DNA from: Collinsella stercoris DSM 13279
Lineage (GTDB): Bacteria > Actinomycetota > Coriobacteriia > Coriobacteriales > Coriobacteriaceae
DNA length: 64,000 nucleotides
Reading direction: 5' to 3'
NCBI RefSeq assembly: GCF_020735465.1
Contig: NZ_CP085935.1
Coordinates: forward strand, 1,488,001 to 1,552,000
This document shows positions 42,379-50,710 of this stretch, piece by piece. How positions within the stretch are numbered: position 1 is the stretch's first letter; the number at the start of each line of letters is the position of its first letter. The notes under the pieces were generated by a model that saw only the letters and a list, made by a program, of their open reading frames with translations, was not told the DNA's origin and made no database searches. The translations under genes and the position numbers were made by a program.

Positions 42379-43875
42379 CTACGCCAGGCCCAGGCGCTCC
42401 TTTTGCTCAGCGGGCGCCTCGTGCTCCTCAAGACCGCGCAGCAGCAGCTCGATCATGCGCTGCTCGCGCGCATCGCCCGTACCCGCCAGGTTGACGGTCT
42501 GGCCGTAGTCGGTCGCAAGGTCGAACAGCATGGTCTCGGAGACCTCCGCCAACGGCGCGCTGCCCTCGATCTGCGCGGGCTTCTTACACGGAATCTTGAA
42601 CAACGGGTAGCGCGTGCGCGCGAAGTAGCGGCCGCACTCGATCTCTTCCGGGCAGTCCGACCCCATCTTCTTGCGGATGGTGTGCGGCAGCGCCGCGTAC
42701 TCAAAGCAGGGCTGGTTGTCCGCCACCGGCGCGCGGAAATACGTGAGCTCGCCGTCGGTCACGTTGACCGTCATGGCGTGCACGCCGTACAGGGCGTAGT
42801 CGCGCGTGGGCGCCTCCGCGTCGGTCGCCAGCGGCATGAGGGACACGCCGCACACGTCCGCCGGCACCTCGCAGCCATGCGCCTCGAGCACCGTGGGCAT
42901 GATGTCGATGGCCTGCGTGATCTGCCCCGCATGCTCACCGGCGCGGGCGCCGCCCGGGAAGTGCACGATGAACGGCAGGTGCGCCAACTCGTTGTACAGG
43001 TGCATGTAGTTCTTGCCCATGTAATCGCGCTCGCCCAGGAAGTACCCGTGGTCGGTGGTCACCATCACCAGGGTGTCGTCGAGCATGTCGTTGGCCTCGA
43101 GCGTGTCGATGAGCTTGCCGAACCAGCGGTCGGTCATCGTGACGAGCGCCTTGTAGCGGCGCTGGATGTAGGCTTCCGCCTCGGGCGTCACGTCCGTGTC
43201 GGACACGCGCTTGTACAGGGGGATCTCAAAGTAGTCGCGGTCGAGCCCCTCATCGCCGCCGTACATCTCCATGTACTCGTCCGGCACGTCAAAGGGCTCA
43301 TGCGGGTCGAACGCCTCGACCATGAGGAAGAAGTCGTCGTGCCCCTTGTTGTCCTCGATCCAGTCGCATGCGGACTGGAAGGTCTTGGGGCTGGGCATGT
43401 CCTCCTCGCGCGGCCACAGCTGACGGTTCTTCTGGTACTGCTCGCGCACGCGGCCGTAGAACGTCTCGGGCATGTTGGTGGGCTCGTCGATGCGGCTCAC
43501 CCACGGGTCGCCCTCCTGGCCGCGGTGGTAGTCCCACGTGTTGAACTCCTGCAGATAGCCCTCGCCACCGGTGCGCAGGTAGTGGCAGTGGTCGGTGGTG
43601 ATGTGGCAGAAAGCGCCCTGCGCGCGCAGGCACTGGGGCAGCGTGACGTCAAAGGGCTCGATTGGTCCCCAGGGGCGCTCGAGGAAGTTGTAGCGCCCGG
43701 TGAGGATGTCGCGGCGGGCAGGCATGCAGGGCGCGGAGCCGATCCAGTGGTTGTCGAACACGCAGGAGCGCTCGGCGAACGCGTCCAGATGGGGCGTCTG
43801 CACGTCGGTCACGGGGTTGTAGCACGACAAGACGTCGCGGCGAAGCGTGTCCATCAGAACAAGGACGGTTCTCAT
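42379..43875 (-). CDS. Second sulfatase, Cys-type, without signal peptide
   Basis: 498 residues. The N-terminal TVLVLMDTLRRDVLSCYN starts directly without a leader. The active-site motif APCMPARRDILTG puts the formylglycine Cys at 50. The metal site is in VMVTTDHGYFLGERDYMGKN. It differs strongly from the neighbouring sulfatase, so two different sulfate positions or sugars may be served. It lies downstream of the mannose-family PTS genes, after a terminator and an 18-bp tandem-repeat block. Confidence 0.9.
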   Translation of the reverse strand: MRTVLVLMDTLRRDVLSCYNPVTDVQTPHLDAFAERSCVFDNHWIGSAPCMPARRDILTGRYNFLERPWGPIEPFDVTLPQCLRAQGAFCHITTDHCHYLRTGGEGYLQEFNTWDYHRGQEGDPWVSRIDEPTNMPETFYGRVREQYQKNRQLWPREEDMPSPKTFQSACDWIEDNKGHDDFFLMVEAFDPHEPFDVPDEYMEMYGGDEGLDRDYFEIPLYKRVSDTDVTPEAEAYIQRRYKALVTMTDRWFGKLIDTLEANDMLDDTLVMVTTDHGYFLGERDYMGKNYMHLYNELAHLPFIVHFPGGARAGEHAGQITQAIDIMPTVLEAHGCEVPADVCGVSLMPLATDAEAPTRDYALYGVHAMTVNVTDGELTYFRAPVADNQPCFEYAALPHTIRKKMGSDCPEEIECGRYFARTRYPLFKIPCKKPAQIEGSAPLAEVSETMLFDLATDYGQTVNLAGTGDAREQRMIELLLRGLEEHEAPAEQKERLGLA

Positions 43876-44020
43876 TGATGTCCTTTCGGTAGGCGGATGG
43901 AAGCGGAAGCCCCGTCATCGGCAACGGGGAGCGAGGGGCACAAGGGACGGGCGAAGGGCGCCGGAACAAATACCGGGCAAGGGCTCGGGCAGGCGTCGCC
44001 GGGAAGGCGGACGCCGATCG
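43876..44020. other. Left part of the gap between the second sulfatase and PTS IID
   Basis: G-rich sequence with no gene. The whole gap 43876-44221 is made of this part, the 18-bp repeats and the IID terminator. Confidence 0.4.
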
Positions 44021-44110
44021 CCAGGCCAGCGGCAGGCACCGGACCAGCGGCACGCGCCAGGCCAGCAGCACGCGCCAGGCCAGCGGCAGGCACCGGACCA
44101 GCGGCGGACA
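44021..44110. repeat. Five 18-bp tandem repeats
   Basis: Units CCAGGCCAGCGGCAGGCA and CCGGACCAGCGGCACGCG and variants run head to tail without gaps. Units 1 and 4 are identical. Confidence 0.8.
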
Positions 44111-44156
44111 CCGAGGCGCACGCCGGGCACCGGGCAGGCCAGGGGCGCCGGGGACG

Positions 44157-44191
44157 AAAAAGGCCCACGCCCGACATGCGGGGCGCGGGCC
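44157..44191 (-). terminator. Terminator after PTS IID
   Basis: Minus-strand stem GGCCCGCGCCC / GGGCGTGGGCC followed by TTTTT, 30 bp past the IID stop. Confidence 0.85.
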
Positions 44192-44221
44192 TCGAGCGGT
44201 TTGCCCCTTACGAGCTCGCGA

Positions 44222-45052
44222 TTAGGCGAAGATCTTGAACGCCGGGAAGTAGTACCCGATGGCGGCGAAGACGAGGGCGAACACGATGCAGCCGATGATG
44301 ATCTGCGCGGAGTTCTTGCCCTGGCCCTTCTTGAGCAGGCGGTAGCAGATGAAGGTCAACAGGACGGGCAGCGCATAGGGCAGCACCTTGTCGAGCTGGT
44401 CCTGGAGAATCAGCGGGTCGCCCTCGCCAAAGGCGAACTGAACGGCGAGCTTGAGCTTGACGGTCGTGGCGATCAGGCCGCCCGTGACCATGACGCCCAG
44501 CACGTTGGCCAGGTTACCCAGGCGATCGAAGACCTGGACGCCGGCCTTCTCCACCAGGTCCATACCCATCTCATAACCCTTGTGCAGGCCAAAGTACTTG
44601 AGCGGCCAGTAGAGCAGGTTGATGAGCAGGAACATCACGAGCGGACCCACGATGGAGCCGTTGTCGACGCACATGGAGGCGCCGATGGAGCCGGCGATGG
44701 GGAACCAGGTGAGGTTGAGCAGGGAGTCGCCCAGGCCGGCGAAGGGGCCCATGAGGGAGGTCTTGATGCCGACGACGGTGTCCTTCTGGTCCTCGTCCGT
44801 GGACTCCTCGATGGCGGCGGTGATACCCAGGATGAACGGAATCGCGATGGGGTGCGTGTTGAAGTACTCGAGGTGGCGCTTCATGGCGTTGACGCGCTGC
44901 TCCTTGGGGGCGTCCTTGTAGAGCTCCTCGAGAACCGGCGCGAAGCAATACGTCAGCGAGAGCGACTGCATGCGCTCGTAGTTGTGGGCGAACTGGCAGC
45001 CCTGGGTGCGCAGGAGCACCTTGTTCAGGGTGGAATTGGAAATCTTACCCAT
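44222..45052 (-). CDS. PTS system mannose/N-acetylgalactosamine family, IID component
   Basis: 276 residues. EIID membrane subunit of the mannose-fructose-sorbose PTS family. It contains QGCQFAHNYERMQSLSLTYC, FLINLLYWPLKYFGLHKGYE and C-terminal membrane segments. With IIC it forms the translocation channel. The start overlaps the IIC stop by one base. AgaS and NagA at 61680-64000 and the sulfatases downstream make galactosamine-type sugars plausible substrates, but specificity is inferred. Confidence 0.94.
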   Translation of the reverse strand: MGKISNSTLNKVLLRTQGCQFAHNYERMQSLSLTYCFAPVLEELYKDAPKEQRVNAMKRHLEYFNTHPIAIPFILGITAAIEESTDEDQKDTVVGIKTSLMGPFAGLGDSLLNLTWFPIAGSIGASMCVDNGSIVGPLVMFLLINLLYWPLKYFGLHKGYEMGMDLVEKAGVQVFDRLGNLANVLGVMVTGGLIATTVKLKLAVQFAFGEGDPLILQDQLDKVLPYALPVLLTFICYRLLKKGQGKNSAQIIIGCIVFALVFAAIGYYFPAFKIFA

Positions 45053-45861
45053 TAGAGATCGTACTCCTCGTCATCGTCATCGGAACCGGCAGCAGCAACG
45101 GCGGGGGCGGGCTGGTTCTTCTGACCCTCCGTGATGACATCCCAAATGCCGGCGGCGGCGCAGGCGGCCAGGGCGATGCCAACGGTGGGGACGTTCAGGA
45201 AGGCAGCCAGGACAAAGCCGAGCAGCAGGAAGATCCACATGTTCTTCTTCATCATCATGGTGAGGAGCATGGCCAGGCCAACGGCGGGCATCATGCCACC
45301 GGCGGTGGAGAAGCCGGAGAGGACCCACGGCACCTGCGTCTGCAGGAAGTTCATGATGTCCTCGATCACGAAGGAGCCGATGCCCGTGGCGATGAACACC
45401 GGAACGGCGCGGGTCAGGAAGAAGCAGAAGGCGCCGGTCCAGAAGTACTTGTTCACGGCGTTGAACTTGCCGGACTCGACGGCCTTGTCGGCGGCGTGGA
45501 CGAGCGAGACGTTGGTGGTCATGACCAGGATGTTCAGCTGCTGGACGAGCGTGGCCGTGGGGATGCCGATGGCGACTGCGAGCGCGATGGCGCTGGCGGT
45601 GTCGCCGCCGCCCATGATGCCCAGGGCCGCACCCACGATGGTGCCGGAGATGACATCCGGCGGAACATAGGCGCCGATGTTGTTGACGCCGAGCCACATG
45701 AGCTCCATGGTGGCGCCGATCATGATGGCGGTCGTCATGTCGCCCAGGATGATGCCGACGCCCACGGACGCCAGCAAGGGCTTACGGAAGCCCAGGTGAG
45801 GACCGAACTGGTCCCAGGTGCACAGACCCGCCCAAATGGCGAGCAAAAGTGCCTGAAGCAT
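45052..45861 (-). CDS. PTS system mannose family, IIC component
   Basis: 269 residues, polytopic. It starts MLQALLLAIWAGLCTWDQFG and has the family segment GATMELMWLGVNNIGAY. Part of the IIA-IIB-IIC-IID operon, coupled to IID. The C-terminus is acidic (GSDDDDEEYDL). The ribosome site is GGGAAGGAGAGCGT before the ATG. Confidence 0.94.
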   Translation of the reverse strand: MLQALLLAIWAGLCTWDQFGPHLGFRKPLLASVGVGIILGDMTTAIMIGATMELMWLGVNNIGAYVPPDVISGTIVGAALGIMGGGDTASAIALAVAIGIPTATLVQQLNILVMTTNVSLVHAADKAVESGKFNAVNKYFWTGAFCFFLTRAVPVFIATGIGSFVIEDIMNFLQTQVPWVLSGFSTAGGMMPAVGLAMLLTMMMKKNMWIFLLLGFVLAAFLNVPTVGIALAACAAAGIWDVITEGQKNQPAPAVAAAGSDDDDEEYDL

Positions 45862-45939
45862 ACGCTCTCCTTCCCTATGCGTTCACGCTCTTTGCGCAAA
45901 CCACTCCGAACCCCTCTTGCCCGGAGCTTGTTACCGTGT

Positions 45940-46416
45940 CTAGTAGTTCTTGAGGAGCTCGGACACCGGCTCCTTGGAATCGCGCGTGGTCGTCTGCATC
46001 CAGCACTCGACGCCCATCCCGATGAGCTCCTCGAAGGCGGCCTTCTCCTCGGCGGTGACGGACATGTTCTTGTGCAGGCGGTGACGCTCGTCGTTGAAGC
46101 GCATGCCGGAGACGTTGAGGTAGTCGAACGGCAGGCCGTTCTCATGCAGCTTGAGCGCGTCGATGGGGTTGGTAAAGAGCACCATCGTGGCCTTTTTGAG
46201 GGTGGTCTTCTTGAGGACGTCGATGAACTTGTCGACGCCGAAGACCGACACCTTGATCTCGGGGACGGCGAGGCCCGCCACGGACTTCTGCACGGGGTCG
46301 TTGGCGACCTTGTCGGAGACGATGATTGCGGACTCGATGCCAAAATCGGGGATCCACGTGGTGGCCACCTGGCCGTGAATCAGACGGTCATCGATGTCGA
46401 CGAGCTTGAGTGCCAT
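45940..46416 (-). CDS. PTS system mannose family, IIB component
   Basis: 158 residues. The phosphocarrier His is in DDRLIHGQVATTW (His14). It accepts phosphate from IIA and passes it to the incoming sugar. Located between IIA and IIC; AAGGAGAACATC precedes the ATG. Confidence 0.95.
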   Translation of the reverse strand: MALKLVDIDDRLIHGQVATTWIPDFGIESAIIVSDKVANDPVQKSVAGLAVPEIKVSVFGVDKFIDVLKKTTLKKATMVLFTNPIDALKLHENGLPFDYLNVSGMRFNDERHRLHKNMSVTAEEKAAFEELIGMGVECWMQTTTRDSKEPVSELLKNY

Positions 46417-46503
46417 GATGTTCTCCTTATCGTTCGCACTTGCGTACTGTCTGTGGTGGGTGCCGCGCCATCAGCGCCGGAAGATGGGCGGATTGAAATG
46501 TGA

Positions 46504-46944
46504 CTAGAGGTCGAGGTCGTCGTCCTCGTCGGCCGCGGCGACGACCGGGGCCTTGATCTCCTGCTGCGCGCCGGCATGGGCCGCGGTGAGCTGGGAGCGG
46601 ACCGCGTCGGCGGAATCGAGGCCGTCGCGGGTGAGCAGGAGCTCGACCACGACGGGCATGGAAAGACCGGTGTAGGCGACCATGTCCATGCCGTTGAGCA
46701 GGCAGCGGGTGGTCACGTTAAAGGGGGTGCCCCCGTAGATGTCGCACAGCGTGACGACCAGATCGCAGTCGGCGTGGAGCGCCTCGTAGGCATCGCGCAT
46801 CTCCGCCTCGAACGTCTCCAGGCTCTTCTCGGCCGTCAGGCCAAGGGCGACGACGTCGGGCTGCTTGCCCGCGATCATCTCGACGGCACCGAGGGCGGCA
46901 CGTGCAAACTCTCCGTGGCTTGCGAGAATTACGCCGATACGCAT
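46504..46944 (-). CDS. PTS system mannose family, IIA component
   Basis: 146 residues. The phosphorylation His10 lies in VILASHGEFARA. CDIYGGTPFN and YTGLSMPVVVELLL follow, typical of EIIA-Man. First gene of the operon. The frame opens eight codons earlier, but 46944 has AAAGGA six bases upstream. The DNA upstream holds half-sites like the operator at 47164. Confidence 0.94.
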   Translation of the reverse strand: MRIGVILASHGEFARAALGAVEMIAGKQPDVVALGLTAEKSLETFEAEMRDAYEALHADCDLVVTLCDIYGGTPFNVTTRCLLNGMDMVAYTGLSMPVVVELLLTRDGLDSADAVRSQLTAAHAGAQQEIKAPVVAAADEDDDLDL

Positions 46945-47163
46945 GGGCGATCCTTTCGTGTTCGTCATGTTTGAATCGTTCTTTGTTGTTTGTTTTTGTG
47001 CCTTTATGATTCTCTATGTTTTCAACATTGTCAAGGTCGGAATTAGACAAGATGTCCTCGTCTGCTAGAGATACCTGCTTTTTTATCGATAGAACCCGTG
47101 AACGGTAGGTTTTTGGCAGTGAAAGGCGTGTTCATATTAAGGAACACTTGTCAGATGTATTGT

Positions 47164-47187
47164 TGTTCGTTTTAATTAAAACGAACA
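47164..47187. promoter_or_regulatory. Perfect 24-bp palindrome, likely DeoR operator
   Basis: TGTTCGTTTTAA and its exact complement TTAAAACGAACA, 27 bp before the DeoR ATG at 47214. A one-mismatch half-site TGTTTGTTTT lies at 46987-46996 near the PTS IIA start, so the regulator probably controls both itself and the PTS operon. Confidence 0.7.
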
Positions 47188-47213
47188 TGATTACTAACAC
47201 CATAGGAGGAGCC

Positions 47214-47978
47214 ATGAAGTCCGAGCGGCATCAAGCAATCCTCAACCTTCTCAAACAGCGCCACACGGTCACCGTCAACGGCATCGCCCAGGGTCTCGGG
47301 GTCTCGAGCATGACGGTTCGCCGCGATCTGGCAGACCTCGCCGCGGAGGGGCTCATCACGCGCGTGCACGGCGGGGCGCAGCTCCCGCACAGCGCGCATG
47401 GCACCACCCTCTCGCGCGTGCACACCCATGACGAGAAGCGCCATCAAAATGTGCAGCAAAAACGGGAGGCCGCCAAGCTCGCGGCACGCTACGTCAAACC
47501 CGGCGACTCCATCTTCATGGGCGGCGGCTCCACGCTCGAGCTCATGTGCGAGTACCTGCCCACACGGGGCATCCGGGTCATCACCAACAACGCGCCCCTG
47601 TTCAGTCTCTTGGCCGACAACACCGAGGTCGACCTCTATCTCATTGGCGGCACGTACCGCCGCCAGACGCGCGTCTTCACCATGCCGAGCAGCCATAACG
47701 GCTTTTTTGGGCTCACCGCGTCAAAGGCGTTTGTGTCCACCACCGGCATCTTTGGCAACGAGGTCTTCGGCTCGTACATGGATTCCGCGATGGTGCTCGC
47801 CGATGCGCTCGACCGCGCCGACGAACGGTATATCGTCACCGACGGCGAGAAGGTCGGGCGGCGCGATTTTTACGCCTTCACGACGCTCGACCGCATCGAT
47901 GCCGTGTTCATCAACCCCGACACCGCTCCCGACCAGCTCGAGGCGCTCCGCTCCTGGACCACCGTCGTCACCGAATAG
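47214..47978 (+). CDS. DeoR family regulator of the mannose-family PTS
   Basis: 254 residues. HTH at the N-terminus (VNGIAQGLGVSSMTVRRDLA, then TRVHGGAQLP). The sensor domain contains FMGGGSTLELMCEYL and YIVTDGEKVG. Divergent from PTS IIA across a region with a perfect 24-bp palindrome. The start at 47214 has AGGAGGAGCC directly upstream; the open frame begins earlier. Ligand probably a phosphorylated amino sugar (AgaR-like), which is inferred. Confidence 0.9.
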   Translation: MKSERHQAILNLLKQRHTVTVNGIAQGLGVSSMTVRRDLADLAAEGLITRVHGGAQLPHSAHGTTLSRVHTHDEKRHQNVQQKREAAKLAARYVKPGDSIFMGGGSTLELMCEYLPTRGIRVITNNAPLFSLLADNTEVDLYLIGGTYRRQTRVFTMPSSHNGFFGLTASKAFVSTTGIFGNEVFGSYMDSAMVLADALDRADERYIVTDGEKVGRRDFYAFTTLDRIDAVFINPDTAPDQLEALRSWTTVVTE

Positions 47979-48008
47979 CCGGGCGCAACCCTCGCAAAGG
48001 AGGCCTTC

Positions 48009-48770
48009 ATGCTCAAAACCGAACGTTTGGAAAAGCTGCTCGAGCTCTGCCACCAGCAAGGGTCGCTCTCCGTGCGGCAGGCGGCGCGCTCATTCGACAT
48101 CTCCGAGATGACCGCGCGCCGCGATTTTGACGAACTCGCCGCGGCAGGCCGCGTCATTCGCGAGCACGGCGGCATTCGCCTGCCCAACGCGCTGCAGGCG
48201 CCACCCACCGAGCTCCCCTATTTTGAGAAGCTCTCGATCCGGCCGCAGGAAAAGCAGGACATCGCGCGAGCGGCGTGCGGGCTCATCAAGGAGAAGGACA
48301 CCGTCTTTTTGGGGCCGGGCTCGACCTGCGCCTCCATTGCCCGCCTGCTGCCCGCCGTGCCGCTTCGCGTGGTCACCAACAGCCTGATCGCGTTCAGCAT
48401 CCTGCAGCGAAACGAGGCCATCGAGATCTGCGTCTTGAGCGGCCAGTACCGCAGCAGGTCCGGCTCGCTGATAGGCGCCGTGACCGAGGAGATGCTCTCC
48501 CCCATGGGCATCGACAAGTGCTTTATCGGCGCCAACGGCGTGAGCGGCGGCACGGCGTTCACGTCGAACTTGGACGAGGGGCGCCTCCAGTCGCTGGCGT
48601 GCGACCGGAGCGGCGAGCGGTACCTCGTGTGCGACGCGAGCAAGATCGGGCAGCAGGACTTCTACAATTTCTGCAACCTCGACCGCATCGACGCGGTCAT
48701 CACCGACGCCAGCGCCACGCCCGAGCAGCGAGCCGCCATCGAGGCCTCGACCCGCCTCATCATCGCGTAG
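48009..48770 (+). CDS. Second DeoR family regulator
   Basis: 253 residues, 30 bp after the previous regulator on the same strand with AAAGGAGGCCTTC before its ATG. HTH SVRQAARSFDISEMTARRDF and REHGGIRLP; sensor segments FLGPGSTCASIARLL and LVCDASKIGQ. It is only distantly similar to its neighbour, so the pair likely respond to different sugar phosphates or act together. Confidence 0.9.
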   Translation: MLKTERLEKLLELCHQQGSLSVRQAARSFDISEMTARRDFDELAAAGRVIREHGGIRLPNALQAPPTELPYFEKLSIRPQEKQDIARAACGLIKEKDTVFLGPGSTCASIARLLPAVPLRVVTNSLIAFSILQRNEAIEICVLSGQYRSRSGSLIGAVTEEMLSPMGIDKCFIGANGVSGGTAFTSNLDEGRLQSLACDRSGERYLVCDASKIGQQDFYNFCNLDRIDAVITDASATPEQRAAIEASTRLIIA

Positions 48771-48948
48771 CGCCGCGCAACACGGCGTAACATCGCGCGG
48801 CGCCGCGTCACGTCGCGTGGCACCGCGCGATGTCGCGTAGTCGTTCTTGCTGGCCCCCGCTCTGGCACCGCGCGGCAGTTCTTGCTGGCTACCCCTTTGG
48901 CGCCGCGTAGTCGTTCTTGCCGGCCCCGCTTTGGCAACGCACCGTCCC
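48771..48948. repeat. Two short tandem-repeat blocks after the DeoR pair
   Basis: 48771-48840 has about 20-bp units around ACRTCGCGYGGCRCCGCG. 48844-48948 has three exact-period 35-bp units (TTCTTGC at 48844, 48879 and 48914). The block runs straight into the palindrome at 48949. Confidence 0.7.
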
Positions 48949-49016
48949 TTCGCCGAGTGTGCGCTTTTCCAACGTTTGAACCACTTCAGACGTTGGAAAA
49001 GCGCACACTCGGCGAA
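48949..49016. repeat. Family II palindrome, copy 1
   Basis: Perfect 27-bp arms starting TTCGCCGAGTGTGCGCTTTT around a 14-nt centre that pairs further with one wobble. 68 bp in all. Lies 82 bp from the end of the AbiEi-like gene. Copies 2 and 3 are at 50450 and 56019. Confidence 0.9.
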
Positions 49017-49098
49017 AAGGCGGCTCCGGCCGCAATCCAATCTCAAGCACAATGCACCCATATGAGAGAGCGATATGCCAAAACAGACAGCGCCTCGC

Positions 49099-50115
49099 TT
49101 AATTGGGCCGCTCCGCACTCATTGCCCTTGGTACACCAGCCCTTTCAAGCATATCTCGAAAGCCTTCGCCGTCACACGCGTCCTCAACGGAGCATCTCAG
49201 AACCTTCGCCCCGGTCATGTTGAGATGAGACTCCCTTCGGCGCTCCTTTGAAAACGTTGCCGCCATCTCATATAGGGTCTTTTCGCGTCCGTTCGCCGCC
49301 TGTACATATTTGATCTTTCCGTCCACCTCAAGAATTACCAGGGACCCATCCCCCAAACGCCATGCCATATCGACCCGCTTTGGGTTGTTTGGCTCAAGGG
49401 GATCATCCACAAGCACCTGCAGCGAGGGCACGGCGAACCCCAATTCGATAATGGCCGCCCGAACAAGAGACTCGCCACCGCTCTCGCTGCCCCCGTCCGC
49501 ATATGCCAGAGTTGCCCTTGCCTGCCGAATCCCCCTTTTTCCCCGACCCCACTCCAGGAATTGCCTTTCCACCAGTGACTTTGTGGTCAAGCTACAATGC
49601 AGGGCCGAATCGGCGACCACAAGACCGTCCCTAAAGTTTGACCGGCAGAGGCACTCCATCACGGTGTGCTCGACCGTGGTCACGCGAATCCCCTGAACAA
49701 CTGTGACGGGAGGAATGTCAGCGCGCTGCGCGGCGGCCAAAGCCTCCGACGAGTGGCAGCTCACCTTTCCCGCGCAACGCCTTCTGTTTCCACCTGGCTC
49801 AACGCTCACGTGCAGGGCGCTCAAGTGCGCATAGGGGACCTGCAAACCATGAACCAACGCTGCGCTGAATGAGGAGAACACCCAATCCGGATGCCGCTTG
49901 GAAAGAGTTTTGATGAGCATATACGCCTTAGCGCGTGGGGTCGCCTTCTGATGGAAATCAGCAGGGACATACAGACCGGGATATGGCTCGATCACTTCCC
50001 CGCAATGAAGGCGCCTGCGCAGCGAGCATCGTTCGGACTCTCCAATTGGGGCGTACAGATATCCAGATCGAGCCGATTCGTTGAGCTTTCGTACCAGATC
50101 GCAGTTGCATCGCAT
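49099..50115 (-). CDS. AbiEi-like / PD-(D/E)XK (DUF559-like) protein
   Basis: 338 residues. The N-terminal part (SLRRRLHCGEVIEPYPGLYV, then IRVTTVEHTVMECL) resembles the AbiEi antitoxin/transcriptional-regulator domain. The C-terminal part has a VSR/DUF559-like nuclease pattern: GGESLVRAAIIELGF, KRVDMAW, LVILEVDGKIKY. Such proteins are common in Actinobacteria; function is unproven and may involve defence. The ATG at 50115 has GGGAGG six bases upstream. It is flanked on both sides by family II palindromes (48949 and 50450), suggesting it may have moved as a unit. Confidence 0.75.
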   Translation of the reverse strand: MRCNCDLVRKLNESARSGYLYAPIGESERCSLRRRLHCGEVIEPYPGLYVPADFHQKATPRAKAYMLIKTLSKRHPDWVFSSFSAALVHGLQVPYAHLSALHVSVEPGGNRRRCAGKVSCHSSEALAAAQRADIPPVTVVQGIRVTTVEHTVMECLCRSNFRDGLVVADSALHCSLTTKSLVERQFLEWGRGKRGIRQARATLAYADGGSESGGESLVRAAIIELGFAVPSLQVLVDDPLEPNNPKRVDMAWRLGDGSLVILEVDGKIKYVQAANGREKTLYEMAATFSKERRRESHLNMTGAKVLRCSVEDACDGEGFRDMLERAGVPRAMSAERPN

Positions 50116-50449
50116 GGCCGCCCTCCCGCCTGAGCAGAACAAGTTGAAGCGTCGACCGTATCAGGCGATATCCCGTCACCATCTGACAAAAACTCGGGGT
50201 TCGTCTTACTCTCCCAGCTCCAAGGCGGCGCAGGCAATTTGGCGATTCGGCGAACGGTCTTCATCTTGTCGCAAGCGGCTCCGGGTTCACCATCCTAGAG
50301 ACTTTTCTGCATAATACGAAAAATCTTCGAAGCGGAAAGCCCTCCTATTTCTCCGCAACGTTCAGCTCGGCTCCCCGCAACGTTCAGCTCGGCATAAAAC
50401 CTCGGCATAAAACCGTACTGGCTCTGCCCCGCACTCTTTGGGTCTCTGT
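50116..50449. other. Gene-free stretch upstream of the AbiEi-like gene
   Basis: No convincing open frame on either strand. A short duplication of CAACGTTCAGCTCGG is seen at about 50360-50390. Confidence 0.4.
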
Positions 50450-50520
50450 TTTTCGCCGAGTGTGCGCTTTTCCAACGTTTGAGCCGTTCAAACGTTGGAA
50501 AAGCGCACACTCGGCGAAAA
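50450..50520. repeat. Family II palindrome, copy 2
   Basis: TTTTCGCCGAGTGTGCGC arm and its complement, continuing through AACGTTTGA / TCAAACGTT to a tiny GCCG centre; nearly perfect over 71 bp. The following 50521-50710 before the PTS IIB stop shows no gene. Confidence 0.9.
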
Positions 50521-50710
50521 CGACCCGAAGCTACCTCCCGGCCAAAACCTAAAGGGCGGTGCGCCGAAACCAACATGCACCTCAAGCCTTCAAGCAAAGG
50601 TACCAACGCATCAAGGCCAAAAAAACGCGCACACAAAACCGGCGCGACCATGTAAAGCCTCGCCGGTCTAAGAGTCATTCGACCAAGCCCACTCAAAAAC
50701 GAATAACAAC

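Noticed and set aside
40840-43878. 1012-codon open frame on the plus strand
   Set aside because: Antisense to two well-supported sulfatases; it is a GC-rich shadow with no ribosome site or family resemblance. The same applies to long antisense frames at 7710-10031, 21488-24460 and 58461-60746.
50116-50300. Possible small gene upstream of the AbiEi-like gene
   Set aside because: No ribosome site, no similarity, and codon use unlike the neighbours.
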